From: Actinomycetota bacterium | GTDB lineage: Bacteria > Actinomycetota > Thermoleophilia > Gaiellales > Gaiellaceae | Assembly (NCBI GenBank): GCA_005883355.1 | Contig: VAXG01000111.1 | Coordinates: 1 to 47,327 of the forward strand | DNA: 47,327 bases | Direction: 5' to 3' | In this document: in pieces, positions 8,764 through 17,123 of the stretch | How positions within the stretch are numbered: position 1 is the stretch's first letter | Layout: every line of letters starts with the position of its first letter | Notes under the pieces: model-generated | Databases searched by the model: none | The model's input: the letters and a program-made list of their open reading frames with translations, nothing else | What the model was told of the DNA's origin: nothing | Translations under genes and position numbers: made by a program

Positions 8764-9101
8764 GCCCTGATTTCTGGGTCCCGGGGACTGCCGAGCCGTC
8801 CCTCGACGCCTTCGTCGACCGAGTCCACAGCCAGATCGAGCGCTACACCGCGACGCACACGGCCGAGCAGACCCACGTGGTCGTGGAGCTCGGAGACGGG
8901 GAGCGCCTCACCCTGCACGCTCTCTCCGGTGAGCCGGGCTTTGGCTTCCTGACGTTGTCGGTGTCGGCCGCGGAGGGTAATGCGGAGGAGCTCATCGTCC
9001 CGGTCGGCGCGATCAGGCGGATTGCGCTTGGACCAGCGGACGAATCCCGCCGCCCGGGATTCGTCCTACCGAAAGAGAGGGGGCCGGAACCCGCCGCATA
9101 G
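8760..9101 (+). CDS. Small protein of unknown function in the ruvCAB operon
   Basis: I do not recognise this 113-residue product. It begins at a TTG that overlaps the ruvB stop (TTGA), so its translation is probably coupled to ruvB. It is soluble and acidic, with no signal peptide, and the middle reads like a small beta-rich domain ([20 protein letters not shown], then [10 protein letters not shown]). A proline-rich tail follows. No catalytic motif is apparent. Its place at the end of the ruv operon suggests only co-expression. A hairpin with a T-tract follows it. Confidence 0.65.
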   Translation: MSPDFWVPGTAEPSLDAFVDRVHSQIERYTATHTAEQTHVVVELGDGERLTLHALSGEPGFGFLTLSVSAAEGNAEELIVPVGAIRRIALGPADESRRPGFVLPKERGPEPAA

Positions 9102-9115
9102 GGCCCGGCCCTTTT
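9081..9115 (+). terminator. Rho-independent terminator after the ruv operon
   Basis: A GGGCCGG (9081-9087) / CCGGCCC (9105-9111) stem with a 17-nt loop is followed directly by TTTT. It begins inside the last codons of the 8760-9101 gene. Confidence 0.6.
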
Positions 9116-9385
9116 GAAATGTCCGCCCCGGCCGCAAGTGTCGGGGCTAGGTTCTGCCGCAGAACAGAACCGATGAGGACAGGTGTGACAGGAGGAGCAT
9201 GGATCACCCGGCCTGGTTGATTCCTCCCCCTTTGGATGGTTCATTCCGATAGTTCACTTTCACCCTGCCGGGGGAGTGCAGAAAGGCCTTTTCGCCTCGA
9301 TTCTGAGTCTCAGGAGGATCGTGAGGGGCCGCAGCTCACATCCTCCAACGGGCGGTCGCAGGTTCGTCCTGCGACCGCCGACTAT
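9102..9385. other. Structured convergent spacer with a 17-codon minigene
   Basis: No recognised gene. The region holds hairpins CCCCG/CGGGG (9126-9146) and GTTCTG-CCG-CAGAAC (9151-9165), then AGGAGG (9190-9195) three nt before an ATG opening a 17-codon frame (9199-9252). At the end is a perfect 12-bp stem with a 5-nt loop (9351-9362 / 9368-9379), which could end transcription of the minus-strand membrane gene that stops at 9386. It does not match any riboswitch or small RNA that I can name. Confidence 0.4.
9351..9379. terminator. Strong 12-bp hairpin at a convergent gene end
   Basis: GGCGGTCGCAGG and CCTGCGACCGCC pair perfectly around TTCGT. There is no T-run on either side, so it may act as a transcript-end stabiliser or a rho-assisted end rather than a classical terminator. 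Confidence 0.5.
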
Positions 9386-10090
9386 CTACGCCTGCCCAGT
9401 GCCGGGCACGAGACGGTGCCGTAACTGCCAGGTCCGCTGAACGGCGGCGAGCAGTCGAGGCGCGAACAGCAGTGCCATGACGTCGAACCAGACGTAGCCG
9501 GCGGCGACGCCGCTCGGCGGGTTGCCGTCGGGAATGCCGAGGCCGGGGAGCTCTGCCGCCCACCGCCAGGTCCCGATCGCCGTCCCGTAGAGCTCGAGCG
9601 CAGCGACGACGAGGAAGACGCCGGCATACGCGGCGCGCGCCTTCGAGCGCCAGAGGAAGGCGAGCAGCAACGGAATGCAGAGCGCACCGGCGGCATCGAG
9701 CCGTGGCAGCACCGTCAATCCGAGCACCCCCCAAACTGTGACGGCGGCGGCCGCGAAGACGACGAGCGTCCGTGAGTGACGCCTGAGTGCTTCGCTCAAC
9801 GACAGGCCGGCCATGAACACCAGCCCGTGCGCCGGTGGAACGAACGTCGGCAAGTTGTGCAGCCGGTACGAGTAGACGCCCCACAGGATCGAGCCGGTCA
9901 CCTCCGCGACGGTTGCCGCGCAGATGACCACTGCGACTTGTGCGCGACGCTCGGCCGGTAGCGGTCGCGCGGCGGCGAGAAGGACGAGCCAGGTCAACGC
10001 CCCCAGCGCGAGCTGGCCGGGCAGTTCGACCTGCGTGTCGACCGCCAGAAGCGCCGCGAGGTACGCGGCGATCGCTCCCGCGCGGATCAA
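9386..10090 (-). CDS. Multi-pass integral membrane protein of unknown function
   Basis: The product is 234 residues and mostly hydrophobic, with about seven predicted membrane helices. The loop LHNLPTFVPPAHGLVFM, with its Pro-Pro-x-His, and the later GYVWFDVMALLFAPRL are the most conserved-looking segments. The TTG start at 10090 overlaps the stop of the upstream gene (TTGA), matching the junction style seen elsewhere in the window. No transporter or enzyme signature that I can name is present. It forms a two-gene operon with the 10087-10542 gene. Confidence 0.65.
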   Translation of the reverse strand: MIRAGAIAAYLAALLAVDTQVELPGQLALGALTWLVLLAAARPLPAERRAQVAVVICAATVAEVTGSILWGVYSYRLHNLPTFVPPAHGLVFMAGLSLSEALRRHSRTLVVFAAAAVTVWGVLGLTVLPRLDAAGALCIPLLLAFLWRSKARAAYAGVFLVVAALELYGTAIGTWRWAAELPGLGIPDGNPPSGVAAGYVWFDVMALLFAPRLLAAVQRTWQLRHRLVPGTGQA

Positions 10091-10542
10091 CGCCTGAACT
10101 GCAGCTCGTGCCAGGACGGCACGGGAGCCAGCTCCAGGAGCGCGCGATCCCCGTTCGGGTCGCGGTAGCCGAAGTCCGCGACGTCCTCGTCCCACGCGAC
10201 CTCGAGCAGTCCTTCCTTGACGCGATGGTCGAGCCAGGCGCCGCGGAAGACGAGCTTCTTCAGCCAGTAGACGAGGGACTCGCCCCCGACGAGCGAAACG
10301 CGCTCCCAATGCCGGACGAGATACCTCCCGAAGCCGCTGCGAGGCTCGTCGATCCAGTCCCTTTCGACGAGCTCGACAAGGTCGGCGGTCTCGTCGTCGT
10401 CCAGCTCGTTGTCGCCGACGAGGCCGAGCTTCACAGCCGCGGCCGTCACGCGTTGCTCGAAGTCGGAGGCGTTGAATCCGAAGCGGTAGCCGAGGAATTC
10501 GACCACGTAGTCGTCGCCGGAGACGTAGTTCGCCTCTGTCAC
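10087..10542 (-). CDS. Conserved-looking soluble protein of unknown function
   Basis: The product is 151 residues, acidic and rich in aromatic residues (YVVEFLGYRFGF, HWERVSLVGGESLVYWLKKLVF). It has no signal peptide or membrane segment. I do not recognise the family. The GTG start at 10542 lies exactly 6 nt after a TATGCT box on the same strand, which supports a leaderless mRNA. An open frame runs further upstream but crosses the divergent promoter region. The product precedes a membrane protein with overlapping stop and start, so the two may form a complex. Confidence 0.65.
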   Translation of the reverse strand: MTEANYVSGDDYVVEFLGYRFGFNASDFEQRVTAAAVKLGLVGDNELDDDETADLVELVERDWIDEPRSGFGRYLVRHWERVSLVGGESLVYWLKKLVFRGAWLDHRVKEGLLEVAWDEDVADFGYRDPNGDRALLELAPVPSWHELQFRR

Positions 10543-10548
10543 GAGCCG

Positions 10549-10569
10549 AGCATAGCGCCACGGTAGGTT
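10549..10569. promoter_or_regulatory. Divergent pair of leaderless -10 boxes
   Basis: On the minus strand TATGCT (10554-10549) lies 6 nt before the GTG at 10542. On the plus strand TAGGTT (10564-10569) lies 6 nt before the ATG at 10576. The two start codons are only 33 nt apart, so the promoters must overlap. Confidence 0.6.
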
Positions 10570-10575
10570 TGCCTT

Positions 10576-10854
10576 ATGAGCGCTCGCCTCGCCGCTGCGT
10601 CCGCCTTCGTGACTGCACTCGTGGTCGTCACGGTCTGGCTCACCGACCTCTCCTTCGGGCGCGCCGCCCTGCTCGCCCCGGTGCTCGTGATCGGCCTCGC
10701 GGCGGTCGCCGGCCTCCTCGTCTTCTGGGGCAAGGTCGGGTGGGACTCGTTGCGCCGCGCGCGCCATCCCCGGCTGCTCGTCGCGGGCGCGCTGGCTTTC
10801 GTGCTGCTGCTCGCCGCGCTGGCTCTCCTCGGCGTGCAGCTCCCGCGCGAGTAG
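10576..10854 (+). CDS. Small three-helix membrane protein
   Basis: The product is 92 residues with three hydrophobic stretches: 1-24, about 29-52 and about 68-88. They are separated by a basic loop (RRARHPR) that would lie in the cytoplasm. No family is recognised. The ATG follows a leaderless -10 box by 6 nt. The gene is divergent from the 10087-10542 gene and is followed by a spacer with two hairpins (10869-10887 and 10903-10923). Confidence 0.6.
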   Translation: MSARLAAASAFVTALVVVTVWLTDLSFGRAALLAPVLVIGLAAVAGLLVFWGKVGWDSLRRARHPRLLVAGALAFVLLLAALALLGVQLPRE

Positions 10855-10868
10855 TCGGTAGGGATTAG

Positions 10869-10923
10869 CCCCCGGTTAGGACGGGGGTTGACCGTACTGA
10901 AAGACACCGGGTGGCCCGGTGTC
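10869..10923. other. Two hairpins between small genes
   Basis: CCCCCG/CGGGGG (10869-10874 / 10882-10887) is followed by a perfect 9-bp stem with a TGG loop (GACACCGGG at 10903-10911, CCCGGTGTC at 10915-10923). They may end the upstream transcript or form the 5' leader of the gene at 10955. Confidence 0.45.
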
Positions 10924-10954
10924 GGGAAATCCCTCGAACTGCGACGGTGAGGAC

Positions 10955-11149
10955 ATGACCGATACGACAATCACAGAGCTTCATCACCGCTCGGCGGACG
11001 GCATCGAGGTCTCGCTTCTGTGGAGCCGCGTCACGAACGCTTTGACGGTTGCGGTTGAGGACAGCCGCTCCGGCCTGAGTTTCGAAGTACCGGCCCCCGC
11101 GGACAAGGCTCTCGACGTCTTCGAGCATCCGTACGCGTACGCGGCCTAG
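10955..11149 (+). CDS. Small conserved protein (64 residues), unknown function
   Basis: The pattern ITELHHRSADGIEVSLLW, then NALTVAVEDSRSG, and the ending DVFEHPYAYAA resembles a short protein common in Thermoleophilia-type actinobacteria, although I cannot name the family. It looks like a small all-beta domain and has no membrane segment or signal. The ATG at 10955 has GGTGAGG just upstream. Its TAG overlaps the TAG of the convergent aminotransferase gene (CTAG, 4 nt). Codon use is like that of its neighbours, so this is probably a true gene despite its size. Confidence 0.7.
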   Translation: MTDTTITELHHRSADGIEVSLLWSRVTNALTVAVEDSRSGLSFEVPAPADKALDVFEHPYAYAA

Positions 11150-12276
11150 AGCAGCGCGGCGAGCGCGTCTCGCAGCCGCTCGAGATCGGCGGCGTCGTTG
11201 TAGCCCTGGAACGACGCACGGATGAACCGGTCCTCGCCGTGCTCGGAGACCGGGATCTCGATTCGGTAGTCGTCGTAGAGACGGTCCTTGAGGTCCTCCG
11301 GCGCGTCCTCGGGAAGACGGAGCGTGACCATCTGCGCGAAGAACTCGCACGAGTCGGGTGTGAGCGGCTCGAGCCCGAGCTCGTTTCGAGCGCGGCGCGC
11401 GAGCTCGTGGCAGCGCGTGCGGACGGCGTCCCAGTCGTGTTCGCGTTGCCAGTCAATCGCCTCCGGGACGGTCAGATACGCCGACGAGTCGCGGGTACCC
11501 TGTTTCTCGTGGCGTGAGACGAAGCTTGGGTCGTCACCCTCGTAGCCCCAGCTGACCAGCAGCGGGTGCACGTCGCGCTGGAGCTCGCGGCGCACATAGA
11601 GGAAGCCCGCGCCCTTCGGCGCGCACAACCACTTGTGGCAGTTGCCGGCGTAGTAGTCGACGTCGAGGTCACGCAGGTTCAGCGGTACCTGCCCCGGCAC
11701 GTGCGCGCCGTCGACGATCGTTCGGATCCCCGCCTCTCGTGCGCGGCGGCACAACTCCGCCACCGGGAGTGTCAACGCAGTCGTCGACGTGTGGTGGCTC
11801 AGGAAGAGCGCCCGCGTGCGCGGAGTCACACCGGCCCAGATCGTTTCGACGATCTCGTCCGCGCTCGTAACGGGAAGCCGAATCGGCGTGCGCACGTACC
11901 GCGCCCCGAGATCCCCGCAGACGTGCTCCCACGTGAGGTCGACCGCGCCGTACTCGAGGTCCGTCGACAGCACTTCGTCGCCCGCCTGCAGGCCCAGTGG
12001 CCACGCCGCGACGTTGACTCCGGCGGTGGCGTTCGGGACGAAGACGAGATCGTCCGGATCCGCGCCGACGTAACCGGCGAGGGCGGTACGGGCCTCTGCG
12101 AGCAGGCCGTCCAACCGTCGCGCGAGAAACAGCACCGGCTGCCGCTCGAGCTCGAGTTGCCACTCCCGGTAGCGCTCGAAGACGGCGCGCGGCGTCGCCC
12201 CGAACGAGCCGTGGTTCAGAAACGTCACACTCGGGTCGAGGAGGAACTCCTCCCGCAAGTGGGCGCCGTCCGACAC
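11146..12276 (-). CDS. PLP-dependent class V aminotransferase (isopenicillin-N-epimerase-like)
   Basis: The 376-residue product has fold type I features: FLNHGSFGATPRAV near the N-terminus, as in CefD-like and cysteine-desulfurase-like proteins; the PLP-ring Asp in DGAHVPGQ (Asp189); and the Schiff-base lysine in NCHKWLCAPKG (Lys215). The epimerase-like subgroup includes racemases, kynureninase-like enzymes and C-S lyases, so the substrate cannot be assigned. Two GTG codons in tandem could start it (12279 or 12276). The second is 7 nt after TACCGT and is preferred. The gene is divergent from recJ with overlapping -10 boxes. Confidence 0.9.
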   Translation of the reverse strand: MSDGAHLREEFLLDPSVTFLNHGSFGATPRAVFERYREWQLELERQPVLFLARRLDGLLAEARTALAGYVGADPDDLVFVPNATAGVNVAAWPLGLQAGDEVLSTDLEYGAVDLTWEHVCGDLGARYVRTPIRLPVTSADEIVETIWAGVTPRTRALFLSHHTSTTALTLPVAELCRRAREAGIRTIVDGAHVPGQVPLNLRDLDVDYYAGNCHKWLCAPKGAGFLYVRRELQRDVHPLLVSWGYEGDDPSFVSRHEKQGTRDSSAYLTVPEAIDWQREHDWDAVRTRCHELARRARNELGLEPLTPDSCEFFAQMVTLRLPEDAPEDLKDRLYDDYRIEIPVSEHGEDRFIRASFQGYNDAADLERLRDALAALL

Positions 12277-12282
12277 CACTCG

Positions 12283-12289
12283 TACGGTA
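12283..12289. promoter_or_regulatory. Overlapping bidirectional -10 boxes
   Basis: TACGGT on the plus strand (12283-12288) serves recJ (ATG 8 nt later). TACCGT on the minus strand (12289-12284) serves the aminotransferase gene (GTG 7 nt later). They share the palindromic core CGTACG, so only one polymerase could bind at a time. Confidence 0.55.
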
Positions 12290-12296
12290 GTCGGGC

Positions 12297-14168
12297 ATGT
12301 CTGAGGGCATCTGGACGATCCGTCCGTGCCCGCACCGGCAGGCGAGCGGCCTCGCAAAGGAGCTCGGCCTCAGCGAGATCACGGCAAGCGTGCTCGTCCG
12401 GCGCGGCTACGGCGACCCCGAGGTGGCGCGGGCCTTCCTGGCCGGCGAACAGCCCCTGCACGATCCCTCCCTCTTGGGCGACATGGCCGTTGCCGTCGAG
12501 CGGATACGCGCGGCGATCGCCGCCGGCCAGCGGATCTGCGTCCACGGCGACTACGACGTTGACGGGATCTGCGCGACCGTGCTCGCAGTCCTCCTGCTGC
12601 GGGAGCTCGGCGCGGACGTCGAGTGGCATCTGCCGAGCCGCTTCGACGAGGGCTACGGCGTCAGCGGCCAGACGCTGGAGCGGCTCGCGGAGGAGGGGTG
12701 CGGGCTCGTCCTGACCGTCGACTGCGGCATCACTGCCGTCGAAGAGGTCCGGCGCGCACGAGAGCTCGGCCTCGACGTCATCGTCACCGATCACCATCGT
12801 CCGGGCGACGAGCTGCCGGATTGTCCGATCGTGGCGACGCGCCCCTCCGACTATCCCTTCCCGGAGCTGTGCGGGACCGGCGTCGTCTACAAGCTCGGGC
12901 AGGCACTGCTGGGCGTCGAGTCCGAAGTGCTGCGCCGGCATCTCGATCTCGTCGCGCTCGCGACGATCGCGGACGTCGTTCCGCTCGTGGGTGAGAACCG
13001 ATCGCTCGCGATCGCAGGTTTGCGCACGCTCGCGCGAACGCAGAAGCTCGGCCTGCGTGCCTTGATGAAGGCCGCGCACGTGGATCCGGCCGCGGTCGAT
13101 GCGGGCAAGGTCGGCTTTCGGCTCGCGCCGCGGATCAATGCAGCGGGCCGGCTCGGCGACCCGCGTGCGGCGCTCGAGCTGTTGCTCGCGGAGGACGCGG
13201 ACGAGGCGCGGCGTCTCGCGGACCGGCTCGAGGAGCTGAACCGCGACCGGCAGGCAGTCGAGGACAAGATCCTCCGTGCAGCGATCGCACAGGTCGAGGA
13301 ATGGCCCGAGGCGAAGCGTCGCCGTTCCGCCTACGTCGTGTGGGGCGCAGACTGGCACGAAGGCGTGATCGGCATCGTCGCGTCACGTCTCGTGGAGCGC
13401 TATCACCGCCCGGTGGTTCTCATCGCCGGGACGGACGGCCTCTGGAAAGGCTCCGGACGCTCGATCCCGTCGTTCGACCTTCATGGTGCACTCGGTGCCT
13501 GCTCGACGTTCCTCGGGCGGTTCGGCGGACATCGGGCAGCCGCGGGCCTGTCGATTGCCCCCGACCGGGTCGAGCCGTTCGCCGAGGCGTTCGCGGCTCG
13601 AGCGGAAGGTCTGCTGGCCCCGGAAGACCTCGTCCCGGCAACCGTCGTCGACGCGGTCCTGCCGCGGGGCGCGAAGCTGACGCTGGAGCTCTGCGAAGAG
13701 CTGCGCGCGTTGGCGCCGTTCGGGCTGGCCAACCCCGACGTCACGCTGCTGGCGCCGGGCTGCGAGCTCGGCGAGCTCGCCACGGTCGGTGACGGGAAGC
13801 ATCTGCGCTTCCGCGTTCAGCGTGACGGACACGACGCCGGAGGTGCGATCGCGTTCGGGCAGGGGACCAAGCTCGACCGCTACCGGCGTGAGGGCCGTTA
13901 CGACGTTGCCTTCCGCCTTCAGGAGAATCACTGGAACGGAACGGTGTCGCCGCAGCTCGTGGTGCGTCGCGTCTTCGACGCCGACGACCGCTTCGACGAG
14001 GTCTACGCGTGGCTGCGCGCGCAGTGGGACGCGCGGCAACGTGATGCTCACGCCCAGAGGATCTTTGACGAGCTCGAACTGGAGGACGGTGGGCCGAAAC
14101 GACATCCACTCGAATCGGAGACGTTTCGCGCGCTGCTCGAACAGCCGGCGCTGCTTCGCGCGGCTTGA
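12297..14168 (+). CDS. recJ: Single-stranded-DNA-specific exonuclease RecJ
   Basis: RecJ degrades single-stranded DNA 5'-3' in recombination and repair. The 623 residues are within the family range. DHH-family motifs are seen in order: DYDVDG (85-90), TVDCGI (140-145), DHHRPG (165-170), then the DHHA1 domain with GRSIPSFDLHGAL and GGHRAAAGLSI, and a C-terminal OB-like domain. The ATG at 12297 follows TACGGT by 8 nt. The stop overlaps the TTG start of an acetyltransferase gene. Lying near ruvCAB, it adds to a local group of recombination genes. Confidence 0.95.
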   Translation: MSEGIWTIRPCPHRQASGLAKELGLSEITASVLVRRGYGDPEVARAFLAGEQPLHDPSLLGDMAVAVERIRAAIAAGQRICVHGDYDVDGICATVLAVLLLRELGADVEWHLPSRFDEGYGVSGQTLERLAEEGCGLVLTVDCGITAVEEVRRARELGLDVIVTDHHRPGDELPDCPIVATRPSDYPFPELCGTGVVYKLGQALLGVESEVLRRHLDLVALATIADVVPLVGENRSLAIAGLRTLARTQKLGLRALMKAAHVDPAAVDAGKVGFRLAPRINAAGRLGDPRAALELLLAEDADEARRLADRLEELNRDRQAVEDKILRAAIAQVEEWPEAKRRRSAYVVWGADWHEGVIGIVASRLVERYHRPVVLIAGTDGLWKGSGRSIPSFDLHGALGACSTFLGRFGGHRAAAGLSIAPDRVEPFAEAFAARAEGLLAPEDLVPATVVDAVLPRGAKLTLELCEELRALAPFGLANPDVTLLAPGCELGELATVGDGKHLRFRVQRDGHDAGGAIAFGQGTKLDRYRREGRYDVAFRLQENHWNGTVSPQLVVRRVFDADDRFDEVYAWLRAQWDARQRDAHAQRIFDELELEDGGPKRHPLESETFRALLEQPALLRAA

Positions 14169-14677
14169 TCATCCGGCCAGAGACGGCGGCTGATCGCGAC
14201 GCGATCCGCAAGACCAACGACGAAGCGTTCGGCGGCACGATCGAGGCGAAGCTCGTCGACGCCATCCGCGCATCGGACCGCTACGTGCCCGAGTTGTCCC
14301 TCGTGGCCGTGTCCGAGGGTCAGACCCTCGGACACGTCATCTCCAGCTACGTCGACGTGGAGCCCGGCGCCCGCAGGGTGCTGCAGGTCGGCCCGCTCGC
14401 GGTTCTCCCCTCGCACCAGCGTCGCGGGATCGGAACGGCGCTGATGTGGGAGACGATCCGGGTCGCCGAAACTCGCGCCGAGCCGTTGCTGCTGATCGAG
14501 GGCAACCCGGCGTACTACGAACGCTTTGGTTTTACCCGGGCGGACGCCGTCGGCATCGAGCCGCCCGAGGAGGCGCACGGGCCGCGGTACTTCATGATTC
14601 GGCCACTTGCGACGTACGACCCGCGCTTCCGCGGGCGTGCGATCTATCCGCCCGAGACGTTCGGGAGCGTGCTCTAG
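14165..14677 (+). CDS. GNAT family N-acetyltransferase
   Basis: The 170-residue product starts at a TTG overlapping the recJ stop (TTGA). The GNAT core is clear: IRPETAADRDAI at the N-terminus, the beta-4 strand LQVGPLAVLPSHQ, then the acetyl-CoA pyrophosphate loop QRRGIGTAL (Q/R-x-x-G-x-G) and the later YYERFGF segment. These enzymes transfer an acetyl group from acetyl-CoA to an amine; the substrate is unknown. It resembles YhbS-like predicted acetyltransferases in layout. Coupling with recJ is probably only transcriptional. Confidence 0.9.
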   Translation: MIIRPETAADRDAIRKTNDEAFGGTIEAKLVDAIRASDRYVPELSLVAVSEGQTLGHVISSYVDVEPGARRVLQVGPLAVLPSHQRRGIGTALMWETIRVAETRAEPLLLIEGNPAYYERFGFTRADAVGIEPPEEAHGPRYFMIRPLATYDPRFRGRAIYPPETFGSVL

Positions 14678-14913
14678 CGCGCGGTGCCGACTGACGCCCG
14701 GCGCACCCGCTGTGGTCGCTGCCGGCGGGGTCCGGCGAGGGCGTCGAGCGCAAGGAGGAGTCGTGCGGCGCGTACGGCGGCACGGCGTTCTTTTCGGCGT
14801 CTGTACCAGTGCATGAACGGCTCCCTTTCAGCATCGGAACGCGGGTTCCTTCCCTTGAGTCACGACCCCGGATCGGGGGAGGGAGCCCGATACCCCCGGA
14901 GTACACTGAGGGT
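14678..14913. other. 236-nt spacer before relA
   Basis: I see no gene here. Short open frames exist but lack supporting signals. Near the end there is a GC-rich fold (CCCCGGATCGGGG, 14870-14882) and the relA -10 box. No RNA gene was recognised. Confidence 0.4.
14902..14907 (+). promoter_or_regulatory. Leaderless -10 box of relA/spoT (TACACT)
   Basis: TACACT lies 6 nt before the ATG at 14914. It decides against the longer open frame starting at 14809. Confidence 0.65.
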
Positions 14914-17121
14914 ATGGCTGTCCTTGAGACTCACGAAAAGCATCAGGAGCTCATCGACGAGCTGATCGCGGCCGTGGCCGCCTACAACCCGGAGGTCGAT
15001 CGCGACCTGATCCGGCGGGCCTTTCTTTTCGCCGCCAACGCCCACGAGGGCCAGCAGCGCCGGTCGGGCGAGGACTTCGTGCTCCATCCGTGGGGCGCGG
15101 CGAAGATCTGCGCCGAGCTTCGCCTCGACGACGAGACCATCGCGGCGGCGCTGCTCCATGACGTGGTCGAGGACACGAACGCCGAGCTGGAGGACGTCCG
15201 CGCGGAGTTCGGGGACGAGGTTGCGAAGCTCGTCGAGGGCGTCACGAAGCTGACCCGCGTCCAGTTCCAGAGCCGCGAACAGGCCGAGGCCGAGAACTAC
15301 CGCAAGCTGATCGTCGCGATGGCCGCGGACGTGCGCGTGATCCTGATCAAGCTGGCCGACCGGCTGCACAACCTCCGCGAGATCGAGTACCTCGGCAAGC
15401 AGAAGCAGATCCAGAAGGCGAAGGAGACGCTCGAGGTCTACGCGCCGCTCGCGCACCGGCTCGGCATCCACGCGATGAAGTGGGAGCTCGAGGACCTCGC
15501 GTTCGAGACTTTGCATCCGCGCAAGTACGAGGAGATCAAGGCGATGGTCAGCGAGCGTCGCGCCGACCGAGAGGGACACGTCTCCGAAGCGGCACGCGTG
15601 TTGCAACTCGAACTGACGAAGGTCGACATCCCCGTGGAGATCTCGGGTCGCGCGAAGCACTTCTACTCCATCTACGACAAGATGGCGAAGAAGGGTCGCG
15701 AGTTCAACGAGATCTACGACCTGACGGCGATGCGTGTGACCGTGGAGCGGTCCGGCGACGAAGGAACGCGCGACTGCTACGGCGCCCTCGGCCTGATCCA
15801 TTCCTTGTGGAGGCCGATGCCCGGTCGGTTCAAGGACTACATCGCCATGCCGAAGTTCAACCGCTACCGCTCGCTGCACACGACCGTCATCGGTCCTGAG
15901 GGACGACCGCTCGAGATCCAGGTCCGCACGCGCGAGATGCACGAGACGGCGGAATTCGGCATCGCCGCTCACTGGCGATACAAGGGCGGGCGGCACCCGA
16001 GGACAGACGAGGCTTGGGAGAGTTGGGTGCGCCAGCTGATGGAAGCGCAGCCGGAGACGATCGACGAGCCCGGCGAGTACAAGCGCGCGTTTCTGACGGA
16101 TCTCGTCGACGACGAGGTCTACGTCTTCACGCCGAAGGGCGAGGTGAAGACCCTTCCCTCGGGCTCGACGCCGATCGACTTCGCGTATGCAGTGCACACC
16201 GACGTCGGGCATCGCACGGTCGGCGCCAAGATCAACGGCCGCATCGTTCCGTTGCACTACCGGCTGAAGAACGGTGACTTCGTCGAGATCCTGACCTCGA
16301 AGGCCGGCCGGGGCCCGTCGCGAGACTGGATCTCGCTGGTGGCCTCCTCGCGCGCGCGTAACAAGATCCGCCAGTGGTTCTCACGCGAAACGCGCGAGGA
16401 TCAGGAGCAGAAGGGTCGCGACTCATTGGAGCAATCGCTGAAGGCGGCAAAGCTCCCGTACCGCAAGCTCGTCGGGTCGGCCGTGCTCGCGGAGGTGATC
16501 CGCGACATGAACTTCAAGAAGGCAGAGGACTTCTACCTCGCGCTCGGCTCCGGCAAGATCGGCCCGCAACAGGTCGTCAACAAGGTCCTGCAGCGCTTGA
16601 AGACGGAGCAGGTCGCCGAGGAAGAGGCCGTTCCGCTCAAGGCGCCGCGGGCGAAGCATGCCGTCGACAGTGACAACTACGGGATCAACGTCCACGGCGT
16701 CGACGAGGTCCTCGTGCGGCTCGCAAAGTGCTGCACGCCGGTGCCCGGGGACGAGATAGTCGGCTACATCTCACTCGGAAAGGGCATCACCATCCACCGG
16801 GGAGACTGTCCGAACGTCAAGGCGCTTGCGCGCCAGCCGGAGCGCTTCACGCCGGTGAGCTGGGACGGTGGCGCAACGCAGAGCTTCCGCGTCCAGATCG
16901 CGGTCGAGTCGTGGGATCGGCAGCGCCTCCTGGAGGACGTGGCCCGGACGTTCGCCGAACACGGGGCCAACATCGTCTCGTACGGAGGCAGCGTCGAGGA
17001 TCAGATGGCGCGGAACTGGTACGTCGCGGAGGTCGGGGACGTCAAGGAGCTCCGGGGCTTGCTGACGGCGCTGCGGAACATCGAAGCCGTCTTCGACGCG
17101 TATCGCGTCACGCCCAGCTGA
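14914..17121 (+). CDS. rel: Bifunctional (p)ppGpp synthetase/hydrolase (RelA/SpoT, Rsh)
   Basis: The 735-residue product makes and degrades the stringent-response alarmone (p)ppGpp. Domains in order: an HD hydrolase (His44 and His58 region, HD at 82-83 in LLHDVVEDT, then LADRLHNLR); a synthetase with RAKHFYSIYDKM, EIYDLTAMRV and YRSLHTTVIGPEG; a TGS domain (VYVFTPKGEVKTLPSGSTPIDFAY); a zinc-finger-like part with KCCTPVPGDEIVG; and a C-terminal ACT domain. Both catalytic halves look intact, so it is bifunctional, as expected when an actinobacterium has one Rel. Its 3' end is followed by three tandem hairpins and a repeat-rich spacer. Confidence 0.97.
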   Translation: MAVLETHEKHQELIDELIAAVAAYNPEVDRDLIRRAFLFAANAHEGQQRRSGEDFVLHPWGAAKICAELRLDDETIAAALLHDVVEDTNAELEDVRAEFGDEVAKLVEGVTKLTRVQFQSREQAEAENYRKLIVAMAADVRVILIKLADRLHNLREIEYLGKQKQIQKAKETLEVYAPLAHRLGIHAMKWELEDLAFETLHPRKYEEIKAMVSERRADREGHVSEAARVLQLELTKVDIPVEISGRAKHFYSIYDKMAKKGREFNEIYDLTAMRVTVERSGDEGTRDCYGALGLIHSLWRPMPGRFKDYIAMPKFNRYRSLHTTVIGPEGRPLEIQVRTREMHETAEFGIAAHWRYKGGRHPRTDEAWESWVRQLMEAQPETIDEPGEYKRAFLTDLVDDEVYVFTPKGEVKTLPSGSTPIDFAYAVHTDVGHRTVGAKINGRIVPLHYRLKNGDFVEILTSKAGRGPSRDWISLVASSRARNKIRQWFSRETREDQEQKGRDSLEQSLKAAKLPYRKLVGSAVLAEVIRDMNFKKAEDFYLALGSGKIGPQQVVNKVLQRLKTEQVAEEEAVPLKAPRAKHAVDSDNYGINVHGVDEVLVRLAKCCTPVPGDEIVGYISLGKGITIHRGDCPNVKALARQPERFTPVSWDGGATQSFRVQIAVESWDRQRLLEDVARTFAEHGANIVSYGGSVEDQMARNWYVAEVGDVKELRGLLTALRNIEAVFDAYRVTPS

Positions 17122-17123
17122 CG

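Noticed and set aside
9121-9250. Riboswitch or RNase P/6S-type RNA in the spacer after the ruv operon
   Set aside because: Hairpins are present but no consensus of a known RNA class could be matched, and no gene follows on the same strand that would need a riboswitch.
14809-14913. 35-codon extension of the Rel protein to 14809
   Set aside because: The leaderless box at 14902-14907 lies within it, and Rel proteins normally begin close to the HD domain.
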